From positions 1 through 64,000 of IMG/VR virus record IMGVR_UViG_3300017746_000001: a DNA stretch of 64,000 nt; one strand, 5' to 3'. Each line of letters starts with the position of its first letter. The first letter of the stretch is position 1. A program made the position numbers and the translations under genes. This DNA is from a virus. Of the stretch, positions 23,377 to 29,895 are shown piece by piece. The notes under the pieces were generated by a model. It did not search any database. It was not told where the DNA came from and saw only the letters and a program-made list of their open reading frames with translations.

Positions 23377-23973
23377 TCAGTTTAGTTCCCCACTAGATGT
23401 AGTTTGTTGAATTAATTCGTGATGTTGACCCACAACACAACCCACAACACGGATTTTCTCTGCTGAGAGAGCCGTAGATGCCTGGCGTGTTCTTACATCC
23501 CATGCAATTGTTTTCTCTGGTTCGACCACAAGTGGTTCCGTATAGAACACAAGTGGTTCCTCAAGAACGCTCATTATTGAATTTTCCACCACAGGGGTAG
23601 TAATTCCAGCGATTGACCATTGTGTTTCAACAATATTTAGCGGATTTACAGCGTACTGTAAACCTTGCATCATCACATATAGTTCCTCAAGGGTTTTGAA
23701 GTCCAGAGCTTTGCTTATCCATCCTGTGGATGCGCTCGTCTTACTTCCGGTGGTCCCAATGGCTGTGTTTGGAATTTGCCAAACACCTTGGGTGTCTAAA
23801 ATACTAAAGTGATCTGCACGCAGTCCACCTGTACCATATTCACCCTTTGCCCATATACCGCGGTTTTTTCCGCCCCAGTTAGGGTAGGCATAGGCAATGA
23901 AGCCATTGATCTGATCGAGGTAATCCGCGATCAGAGCAGCAGGTCTGTCAAAATATACTTTAAACATACTCAT
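23377..23973 (-). CDS. Candidate major capsid protein (possible single jelly roll)
   Basis: 198 residues; ATG 23973 follows GGAGATGAAAA. The sequence alternates beta strands (TQWSIAGITTPVVENSIMSV, EPLVFYTEPLVVEP, KIRVVGCVVGQHHEL) with a helix TLEELYVMMQGLQYAVNP. It pairs with the 163-residue protein downstream, as the two capsid proteins of SH1-like viruses do, and a decayed copy lies at 25018-25149 beside the packaging-ATPase region. The capsid role is inferred; a structure prediction would decide it. Confidence 0.45.
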   Translation of the reverse strand: MSMFKVYFDRPAALIADYLDQINGFIAYAYPNWGGKNRGIWAKGEYGTGGLRADHFSILDTQGVWQIPNTAIGTTGSKTSASTGWISKALDFKTLEELYVMMQGLQYAVNPLNIVETQWSIAGITTPVVENSIMSVLEEPLVFYTEPLVVEPEKTIAWDVRTRQASTALSAEKIRVVGCVVGQHHELIQQTTSSGELN

Positions 23974-23980
23974 TTTTTTT

Positions 23981-24100
23981 TCATCTCCATTTTTTTAGGT
24001 GCGCCCTTCGACGCTGACCTTTCCTCTGACCATTTAGATATAAGGTGCGGTAGCCTCTCGTAGCATGGCGTAGTCCTCTCGTAGTCCTCTCGTAGTCCAT
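23981..24100 (-). CDS. 39-residue Arg/Tyr-rich peptide
   Basis: ATG 24100 to the stop at 23981-23983, 8 bases before the capsid candidate. The product runs from MDYERTTRGLRHATRGYRTL to GQRKGQRRRAHLKKWR: about a third basic, with no acidic tail. A nucleic-acid-binding, protamine-like peptide is possible. The first half is encoded by the CCTCTCGTAG repeats that may instead be an operator, and there is no ribosome site, so it may not be translated. Confidence 0.35.
   Translation of the reverse strand: MDYERTTRGLRHATRGYRTLYLNGQRKGQRRRAHLKKWR
24054..24095. promoter_or_regulatory. Three direct repeats CCTCTCGTAG in a divergent promoter
   Basis: Identical 10-base units at 24054-24063, 24075-24084 and 24086-24095; the last two are spaced 11 bases, one helical turn. 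They lie between the leftward capsid unit and the rightward RHH regulator gene at 24143, the usual place for an autoregulatory operator. Confidence 0.5.
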
Positions 24101-24142
24101 TGTTCCGAAGAGGTCAAAGGACAACCGCGCCTGAGAGTAATT

Positions 24143-24364
24143 GTGTCTAAGAAGGATCCGAAGGAACACATGATTCGAATACGGTTGAGTGGCGATGATT
24201 ATACCGATTTGAAATTTGTTGCTGAAGCTCTACAAATACCATTGTCCACTTGTTTTCGTATGCATGGCTTAAATGGGTTAAGAGAGAAAAAGAACGATTT
24301 AATGACAGACAACAGTAGACGACAGAGACACCAGGAAATGTTGAGGCAACAACTGGGGGAGTGA
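24143..24364 (+). CDS. Ribbon-helix-helix-like DNA-binding regulator
   Basis: 73 residues, GTG start. HMIRIRLSGDDYTDLKFVAE has the N-terminal strand and first helix of a MetJ/Arc/CopG fold, followed by ALQIPLSTCFRMHGLNGLRE as the second helix. The C-terminal tail is polar and basic. It heads a rightward three-gene unit facing the capsid operon, and the CCTCTCGTAG repeats just upstream are its likely target. RHH repressors are the commonest regulators in archaeal viruses. Confidence 0.7.
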   Translation: MSKKDPKEHMIRIRLSGDDYTDLKFVAEALQIPLSTCFRMHGLNGLREKKNDLMTDNSRRQRHQEMLRQQLGE

Positions 24365-24368
24365 TAAA

Positions 24369-24806
24369 ATGGAACTTCGGGGTAAGAAATGTCAGACCTG
24401 TGGACACATTACAGGGACAATGAACACTCAATGCGAAGAGTGCGATGGAATAGATCTAATTGATTATGTTCAGGAGATAGAACCAGGAGAGAGGGCTTTC
24501 TGGGGCGTTACAATAAGTAAGCCGATTGAAACTACAAAACAGGCATGGCAGTTTGAAGAAACAGTTCTGGCTAGTTCACTAAAATGGAGAGATTTCTATG
24601 ACGGCCATGCTGTCGAGGTAAGAGCTACTGTAGGAGAAGGAATAGAAGTCTCAATTATAGAGATGCATTGGTACTTCGAACAAAGTGATGCTCACTCTTC
24701 CGTAGATCTTCAAACACATTTTATTGGAATGAGACCAGGGCTGATGAGTGAAGCAGTAATTTCTGTCGAATTTTATGATGAGTTGATTATTGAGGATGTA
24801 GAGTAG
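24369..24806 (+). CDS. Zinc-ribbon protein with novel C-terminal domain
   Basis: 145 residues. KKCQTCGHITGTMNTQCEEC at 7-26 is a CxxC...CxxC zinc ribbon. Residues 40-145 are an acidic alpha/beta domain (FWGVTISKPIETTKQAWQFE, VEVRATVGEGIEVSIIEMHW) I do not recognise. It starts 4 bases after the RHH gene and ends 1 base before a tiny zinc-finger ORF. Probably a regulator or adaptor. Confidence 0.7.
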   Translation: MELRGKKCQTCGHITGTMNTQCEECDGIDLIDYVQEIEPGERAFWGVTISKPIETTKQAWQFEETVLASSLKWRDFYDGHAVEVRATVGEGIEVSIIEMHWYFEQSDAHSSVDLQTHFIGMRPGLMSEAVISVEFYDELIIEDVE

Positions 24807-24807
24807 T

Positions 24808-24900
24808 ATGTGCGGGGTAATTCCTGTAAAGTGTCCTAATTACACTCATTGTCAAAGGTGGATAATTGCAAAGGGTTGCCCCCTTTGCGACAGATTGTAA
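24808..24900 (+). CDS. 30-residue Cys-rich zinc-finger-like peptide
   Basis: ATG 24808, one base after the upstream stop, to TAA 24900. MCGVIPVKCPNYTHCQRWII then AKGCPLCDRL. Cys at 2, 9, 15, 24 and 27 can form a zinc site (CPNYTHC and CPLC). The tight spacing and Cys spacing support a real tiny gene. Function unknown. Confidence 0.5.
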   Translation: MCGVIPVKCPNYTHCQRWIIAKGCPLCDRL

Positions 24901-25017
24901 ATTAACCTAATATTGGAGATACGCTCATCACCGTAAGAGCGAAAGATGCGTAAAACCCTATGAGTATTGCTAGTATGTGTCCTGAGTTCATTAGCCTAGT
25001 GTGTAATGATTGATTAA

Positions 25018-25149
25018 TCAATGTGTGTTTAATAGACTTACAGGGTATTGAAATCCCTGCATCATCAGATATAGTTCTTCGAAGGTGCGAGAGAGTAGTC
25101 CGGTTGCAACAAACGACTGAAAGAAATACAGGCTAGAGGTGAACTACTC
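25018..25149 (-). pseudogene. Remnant of a second copy of the capsid-candidate gene
   Basis: The minus strand has a startless frame reading FVATGLLSRTFEELYLMMQG then FQYPVSLLNTH and a TGA at 25018. It aligns with STGWISKALDFKTLEELYVM and QGLQYAVNPLNIV of the 198-residue protein at 23377, with three residues lost and a stop after the helix. DNA identity is also visible (TGCATCATCA and ATATAGTTC in both). The rest of 24901-25210 holds no gene. The remnant shows an ancient duplication or a broken transposition of this gene. Confidence 0.7.
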
Positions 25150-25210
25150 CCTCGGCTTTGGAAAAAATTCCCCTAGCTTGTGAGAGTATCATATTGTCAC
25201 CTGTTTTGGT

Positions 25211-25717
25211 TTACATTTGTATGGTGCTTACTTTATTCGCTAAATTATTCAGCAAATCGGGCTCATTAGAAGCCCTAGCGTTGTCAAGTAGCATAGCGTC
25301 TTCCATTGTTGGTTGAACTGCTGCAGACATTGAGCCTTGTGAAAGATATTCAGTCCTCTTGCCTATTTGCCCTACATCTAATTTAGATGCTAACAATGCG
25401 CCTGTGAAAGATACACTTGCGGTTCTTGCTCTGCGGAGCGCCCCTTTCTTCAAGTAGCCCATGTCAATTGCTTCTTTTTGGATCATGTCGGTAGCCAGGA
25501 GAGCCAGTCCTGATGTTAGGATGGCTCCCCCAGTAGTACCGTACACATTCCTAGCATACTTGGAACGGTAAGTGGTTTCGTTCATACCTGCCTGGGCGAC
25601 AAAGTTTGCCGCTTCCATAGCGAGTGCGAAGGCACCTAACCCTGCTGCACAAGTCCCTAGAATAACTCCGTTCTCTTTAGTGAGAACATTTTCTAGGCGC
25701 TTAGGTATTAACTCCAC
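25211..25717 (-). CDS. Membrane protein with two or three helices
   Basis: 168 residues from GTG 25717, preceded by AGGGGG. Hydrophobic stretches are GVILGTCAAGLGAFALAMEA (18-37), GGAILTSGLALLATDMI (about 63-79) and a weaker one near 102-112. The C-terminal 45 residues are polar. It follows the basic chromatin-like protein gene by 16 bases, so the two may be made together. Likely a virion membrane protein; no family recognised. Confidence 0.65.
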   Translation of the reverse strand: MELIPKRLENVLTKENGVILGTCAAGLGAFALAMEAANFVAQAGMNETTYRSKYARNVYGTTGGAILTSGLALLATDMIQKEAIDMGYLKKGALRRARTASVSFTGALLASKLDVGQIGKRTEYLSQGSMSAAVQPTMEDAMLLDNARASNEPDLLNNLANKVSTIQM

Positions 25718-25733
25718 TAGAACAACCCCCTAC

Positions 25734-27140
25734 TCAGAAGAGGTTGACTCTAGTTGAACCTAGGCTCTTTGTTCCAAAGAACTTGTTATTGCTGTGTGCT
25801 GCTGTGTTGTTAGAAGCCATAGCAAGAGCAAGGTTGTTAGTTACATGAGCGCCATGCATCATACCCATGTCGTGGCCTCCAGCCATCAACATGTTGTTAG
25901 AGTGCATACCGAACATATCGTTAGTCAAAGATCCAAGACCGCCACCAGTTCCACTTAGGAATGGGACACTTGGCATACCAAGAGCCGCGTAGTCACCTGC
26001 TGCTAATGCAGAGGCGTTCTGACCGATGCTTAGTGTCTGTAGGTTTCTAATCATGTCTGCGACAATGAATACACCAGCTACACCTGCTCCAGCCTTGACG
26101 AACTTAGTGTCAACTCCGAATCCCTTGCTTGCGACTGTGGAAAGACCAGACAAGAATGCTAGGTCAATAGCGGTGTCTAGTAAGACTCCACCATCTCCAT
26201 TTCCTAATCCACCTGCTGCGCTGATTGCTGGACCTGTGACATTGTTACCAATCATGTCCGATACATACGGAATGTTGTTTCGCATTGCGCCAGTTAGACC
26301 CATCATCATAAATCCAGCGAAGGAAGAGTAAGCAAGACCCTTCATTAAGTTACCAGAATCAGAAATTAGTGCGCCTGGGACTCCCATGAATCCTTCTTGG
26401 ACACCCTTTAGGTTGATTTTGCTTGGAAGGAATCCTAGGAAATCGCTACCCTTTACACTACCAGTTGTGAACTTAGCACTTCTGGATGTGCGGCGCTTTG
26501 CCTTTCTCTTAGTGGTTCGGCGCTTTGTACCAGTAGCTCTGCGAGTTCTCCAGCCTTTCTTTGCTGCTGCTGATCTCTTAGCCTTGGTCATGCGTGTAGT
26601 CTTTCTCTTAGAGGATGTGCGCTTTGCAGCAGTTCTCTTAGTGGACTTTCTGCGTACAGTCTTAGCCTTTCGAGAGCGAGCAGAACGCTTTGCAGCGTTA
26701 GATCTCTTTGTAGCCTTAGCCCTGCGAGTTCTCCAGCCTTTCTTTGCTGCTGCAGATCTCTTAGTCTTGGAAGGTCCTCTCTTTGTAGCCTTTCGTGTAG
26801 AAGCCCTCTTTGTGGACTTCTTTCGAGTTGCTGCTGCCTTCTTGGCTGCAGAAGAACGCTTTGCAGCGTTTCTCTTTCGAGTTGCTGCTGCCTTCTTGGC
26901 TGCGGAAGAACGCTTTGCAGCGTTTCTCTTCCTTGTTGCTGCTGCCTTCTTAGCGGCTGCAGACCTGGAAGCTTTCGTGCCGCCTCTACGGACGGACTTG
27001 CGGGCTGATCTCTTAGTTACTCTCTTTTTTGCGGGCATCTTTTTCACCTTGTTAGTAGTTCTTGGAGGGTTGACTAAAACCAATCTTCCCTCACTCATTG
27101 GATAGTGGGTCTTACCATCAGCATATAACCGGACTGTCAT
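25734..27140 (-). CDS. Histone H1/protamine-like domain fused to a hydrophobic domain
   Basis: 468 residues. Residues 1-34 are a short head ending RLVLVNPPRTTNKVKK. Residues about 35-240 are Lys/Arg/Ala repeats (AAAKKAAATRKRNAAKRSS, AAKKGWRTRRAKATKRS), like histone H1 tails or adenovirus core proteins, certain to bind DNA. From about 245 it becomes hydrophobic and Gly/Met-rich (GLAYSSFAGFMMMGLTGA, VKAGAGVAGVFIVADMIR), ending Asn-rich. It could tether condensed DNA to an inner membrane or capsid. Read from ATG 27140; ATG 27038 (MPAKKR) is an alternative start just after the NPP motif. Confidence 0.8.
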   Translation of the reverse strand: MTVRLYADGKTHYPMSEGRLVLVNPPRTTNKVKKMPAKKRVTKRSARKSVRRGGTKASRSAAAKKAAATRKRNAAKRSSAAKKAAATRKRNAAKRSSAAKKAAATRKKSTKRASTRKATKRGPSKTKRSAAAKKGWRTRRAKATKRSNAAKRSARSRKAKTVRRKSTKRTAAKRTSSKRKTTRMTKAKRSAAAKKGWRTRRATGTKRRTTKRKAKRRTSRSAKFTTGSVKGSDFLGFLPSKINLKGVQEGFMGVPGALISDSGNLMKGLAYSSFAGFMMMGLTGAMRNNIPYVSDMIGNNVTGPAISAAGGLGNGDGGVLLDTAIDLAFLSGLSTVASKGFGVDTKFVKAGAGVAGVFIVADMIRNLQTLSIGQNASALAAGDYAALGMPSVPFLSGTGGGLGSLTNDMFGMHSNNMLMAGGHDMGMMHGAHVTNNLALAMASNNTAAHSNNKFFGTKSLGSTRVNLF

Positions 27141-27164
27141 ACTAAGTATCGTTGAAAACTACAA

Positions 27165-27201
27165 TGTCGTCAATTGTCGTGGCGGAATGAATATACGACG
27201 A
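27165..27201. promoter_or_regulatory. Repeated TGTCGT boxes in a divergent promoter
   Basis: TGTCGT occurs at 27165-27170 and 27175-27180 (10-base spacing) and inverted as ACGACGA at 27195-27201. They lie between the leftward basic-protein gene and the rightward RHH gene, suggesting an operator for the RHH protein. Confidence 0.4.
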
Positions 27202-27219
27202 TGACCCTTCCTACACTAC

Positions 27220-27432
27220 ATGCGCACGAGAGGAAGGGAGAAAAAAGAAAGCAGGGTTTTGTCTTTGAGAATACCCGAAGAATTGTATTTGCGCATCAAA
27301 CAACAGGCTGATGATGAGAATAGAACGGTCAATAACCTACTTATTACATATATTATAGCCGATATTAATTTTTCAACATCAGAACATAAGGCTAAACTCG
27401 AAGGTAAAGACCGTAACCGTAGAAGAAGGTAG
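27220..27432 (+). CDS. CopG-type ribbon-helix-helix protein
   Basis: 70 residues. RVLSLRIPEELYLRIKQQAD followed by ENRTVNNLLITYIIAD is a standard CopG/Arc RHH: one strand, then two helices with an NRTVNN turn. Both ends are strongly basic (MRTRGREKKES and KDRNRRRR). There is no ribosome site, so translation may be leaderless. It lies 8 bases before the ATPase gene, so it could regulate the packaging unit. Confidence 0.8.
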   Translation: MRTRGREKKESRVLSLRIPEELYLRIKQQADDENRTVNNLLITYIIADINFSTSEHKAKLEGKDRNRRRR

Positions 27433-27440
27433 GTGGGGTC

Positions 27441-28205
27441 GTGGATAATCCTCCCTCTAGATTGATAAAACGCATGGATGCCCTTATTGACGGCATCAGA
27501 AGTGGTCATCTTGTGATTTGTGGTCAGACCAGATACGGAAAAAGCACAGCAGCCATGTGGTTCTATCTTAATCAGAATCTATTTGATGGTAGAAAGAGCG
27601 CAACACATATTTTCTTTGATACTAAACATGATGATGACATACTACAACATGGATTTGTCGCGAAAAGTATTGAGGACTTGACATACTATCTAAGTTTGAA
27701 GCCTAAAAGAATTATTTATCGGCCACCAGGGACTACTGAAAGAGAAATACACCTTACTAATGTTGTAAATTTGTTATTCAAAAATAAAGAAAAGGCCCGA
27801 TACAAGGGGTGTGCTTATGCACTTTTCATAGATGAAGTTCAATTGTACGCTCGTAAGGGGAGTCGCCACGAAGGATTGGAGAGGCTTTCAACAACGGGTG
27901 CAGGAAAGAGCATCCACGGCATTGTAATCGGACAGAGATTACAAGATATTCACGAGCAGACACTATCTCAATGCAATAGTCGTATGGTTTTCTTTATGCA
28001 AGAACGGCCTGAATACCTCAAATCTCGGTTGATGAGTGATCTAGTGAATTGGATGGACTGGTTGAAGGAGAATCCCTATTATTTTGCATTTCAAACTCTT
28101 GCGTCTGTGGACTGGCAATTACACGCCCCCGTCCCTTTACCCGCAAAACCAATCGACCCTTATTCCGATAAGTTCGCTCCGCCCCCTTCAAGAAGAAGGT
28201 ATTGA
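27441..28205 (+). CDS. HerA/FtsK-superfamily ATPase, candidate genome-packaging motor
   Basis: 254 residues, GTG start after AGGTGGG. Walker A is GQTRYGKST at 28-36. Walker B is ALFIDE at 127-132, and the sensor-like segment GIVIGQRLQDI at 160-170 carries the conserved Gln of the superfamily. The small single-domain size and QRLQDI pattern match packaging ATPases of jelly-roll-capsid viruses (PRD1 P9, STIV B204, SH1-type) rather than tailed-phage terminases, which have a nuclease domain. A plasmid-type conjugation ATPase is the alternative. Expected to pump viral DNA into preformed capsids. Confidence 0.78.
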   Translation: MDNPPSRLIKRMDALIDGIRSGHLVICGQTRYGKSTAAMWFYLNQNLFDGRKSATHIFFDTKHDDDILQHGFVAKSIEDLTYYLSLKPKRIIYRPPGTTEREIHLTNVVNLLFKNKEKARYKGCAYALFIDEVQLYARKGSRHEGLERLSTTGAGKSIHGIVIGQRLQDIHEQTLSQCNSRMVFFMQERPEYLKSRLMSDLVNWMDWLKENPYYFAFQTLASVDWQLHAPVPLPAKPIDPYSDKFAPPPSRRRY

Positions 28206-28241
28206 ACCATTTCGGTATAATAGCTTCAAAAGCACCTGCAA

Positions 28242-29744
28242 TCAATTCATCTCATCCCTGAATGATTCTTGTATGGGCTTTGACTTTTGTATTTCATCAG
28301 TCCTAAGTAAAGATATTGCGTTTTCAGTTGCAGTCCCCATACTAGATAGAACTAGAGTCAACGGCTCTTGGACATGATTCATGTCTTCAATTGATTCGGT
28401 TCTAGGATTGACCCCTAGGTTTGGATTCAAGGATAATTCGAACATAGTATCAATTATATCCATTGAAGCCGTTTCTGCTAGAGTTTTTGGTATTACCATC
28501 AAGGCTTCTGCAAACGCTAGTTTTGCTAAGTCTGCTCTTGATGACTCCATTGGCTCGGAGTGTTTTATTGCTTGAGCCATTCTTGCTTGAATTGAACCCG
28601 CCCCTGGTACTGTCTTAGGATTCTTGGCCGTAATGTAAGCAACTCCTATGGCATCATCCATCGCTCTAGAAAATTCTGCTGCTGTTTGTTCTGTTTGAGC
28701 AGGTAGTATGATAGAGGCTACTTTTGTGTTGCTCCCTACTACCTGAATGTATGGATTGGGTCCTTCTTGCCCCCTTATTGTGCATACACCATCCCCTAGT
28801 TCTTCTTCCATTATGTCTGCAAGGTCAGTTACAACCTCACCTTCCGTTGCTTTGGCTACTCTGTGCATGTCACTTTTTCTGATGTTCCTTACTGCCATCA
28901 TTCCTTTTCTTCTGAAATGTTGTATGGCTTTTGAGTCCATTCCTTTCTGACACAATACGATTTTGATGCCCATGTCGTCAATTGCTTTCAGCCTCTCTTC
29001 CATATATGCTGCTTGGACTTGAGCTACTTGCGCTATTCTAGTAGGGTCGGCAAGAGAGATGTTAGCTTGAGGAGGCCCTAGTTCCTCATCTAGTAGCAAT
29101 ACCTTTCCTGAAAAGTTGGTTTCTTCTGTAGGGAAGGAGTTCTGCTTTAATAGGACAACACCTTCTATCAGTTCTGCATCGCTTGGATCGCCTGGACGAC
29201 CAATTAACTTGATATTATCTGGCGTGGCGGCTTCTGCGGCTTTAGCACATATGTCGCTTAGAATATCGATGTAGTCTTCCGCAGATTTTCCAGTAATGGC
29301 GGTCTTCGCTACTTTTTTTGCGGCATCATACGGTGAATCTCCCGTAGTGGCGTTTTGTTCTGCTACATCAGTTGCGATTTCTAATGCTGCACGATAGCCT
29401 TTGGTTATTGCATTTGGTTGAACACCCTTTTCTATCAATTCCCATGCAAGTTTGAGAAGTTCTCCGAGAAGGACTACTGTAGTTGTAGTGCCGTCGAATA
29501 CTGCTTTCTCTTGGGCTTTGGCGACTTGAGCGACAATTCTTGCCACTGGATCTCTGTCGTGCCTCATCTTTAGAATTGTAGCGCCATCATTAGTCAGTAG
29601 GAACTCTCCCATCCTATCGACGAGCATTTTGTCATGCCCCAATGGCCCTAGTGTTGAGCGTACCCTTTCAGCCACTTCTTGCGCTTTCTCGACAATGTGC
29701 TTCTGTGCATCTCTTCCCTTTAGTGTCTCAAACTCGTCGTCCAC
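28242..29744 (-). CDS. Group II chaperonin (thermosome subunit)
   Basis: 500 residues from GTG 29744; no ATG is available before an in-frame stop. LKGRDAQKHIVEKAQEVAER then TLGPLGHDKMLVD at 31-43, TNDGATILK at 51-59 and FDGTTTTVVLLGELL from 83 match the ATPase domain, with the catalytic Asp84 in DGTTT kept and the usual preceding Gly changed to Phe. The second nucleotide segment is VPGAGSIQARMAQ at 379. It is about 45 residues shorter than cellular thermosomes, mostly at the N terminus. It would fold viral proteins inside the host; virus-coded thermosomes are known from marine archaeal virus genomes. It converges with the ATPase gene. Confidence 0.93.
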   Translation of the reverse strand: MDDEFETLKGRDAQKHIVEKAQEVAERVRSTLGPLGHDKMLVDRMGEFLLTNDGATILKMRHDRDPVARIVAQVAKAQEKAVFDGTTTTVVLLGELLKLAWELIEKGVQPNAITKGYRAALEIATDVAEQNATTGDSPYDAAKKVAKTAITGKSAEDYIDILSDICAKAAEAATPDNIKLIGRPGDPSDAELIEGVVLLKQNSFPTEETNFSGKVLLLDEELGPPQANISLADPTRIAQVAQVQAAYMEERLKAIDDMGIKIVLCQKGMDSKAIQHFRRKGMMAVRNIRKSDMHRVAKATEGEVVTDLADIMEEELGDGVCTIRGQEGPNPYIQVVGSNTKVASIILPAQTEQTAAEFSRAMDDAIGVAYITAKNPKTVPGAGSIQARMAQAIKHSEPMESSRADLAKLAFAEALMVIPKTLAETASMDIIDTMFELSLNPNLGVNPRTESIEDMNHVQEPLTLVLSSMGTATENAISLLRTDEIQKSKPIQESFRDEMN

Positions 29745-29801
29745 GAGTGTTTCAACCGTCTTTGCCGTTTAATTGCTATCTAATCTCAATGCTGAATGAA
29801 A

Positions 29802-29893
29802 CATTCTAGACGGAGTGACCGCTACCAACCGAACTAAACATACTGGATGGTGTGACCGCTACCAACCGAACTAAACATGCTAGACGGAGAATG
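29802..29893. repeat. 2.5 tandem copies of a 37-base unit upstream of the thermosome
   Basis: A 27-base core is identical at 29815-29841 and 29852-29878 (contains GTGACCGCTACCAACCGAAC) with a 37-base period; ACATTCTAGACGG, ACATACTGGATGG and ACATGCTAGACGG start the three units. It fills the gap between the giant gene's stop and the thermosome start, so it may be its promoter/operator or a terminator region. Confidence 0.65.
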
Positions 29894-29895
29894 AA

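Noticed and set aside
24901-25210. Possible tRNA or structured RNA in the 310-base gap
   Set aside because: I found no cloverleaf with a TTCNANNC arm; the conserved part is explained by the decayed capsid-gene fragment.
26386-27105. 239-residue hydrophobic plus-strand frame opposite the basic protein
   Set aside because: It is the complement of AAAKK/RKR codons (reads as Leu/Phe/Ala/Val) and has no start signals; the minus frame explains the DNA.
27441-28205. Reading the ATPase as a large terminase
   Set aside because: There is no C-terminal nuclease domain, the length is only 254 residues, and the GQR segment is of the HerA/FtsK type.
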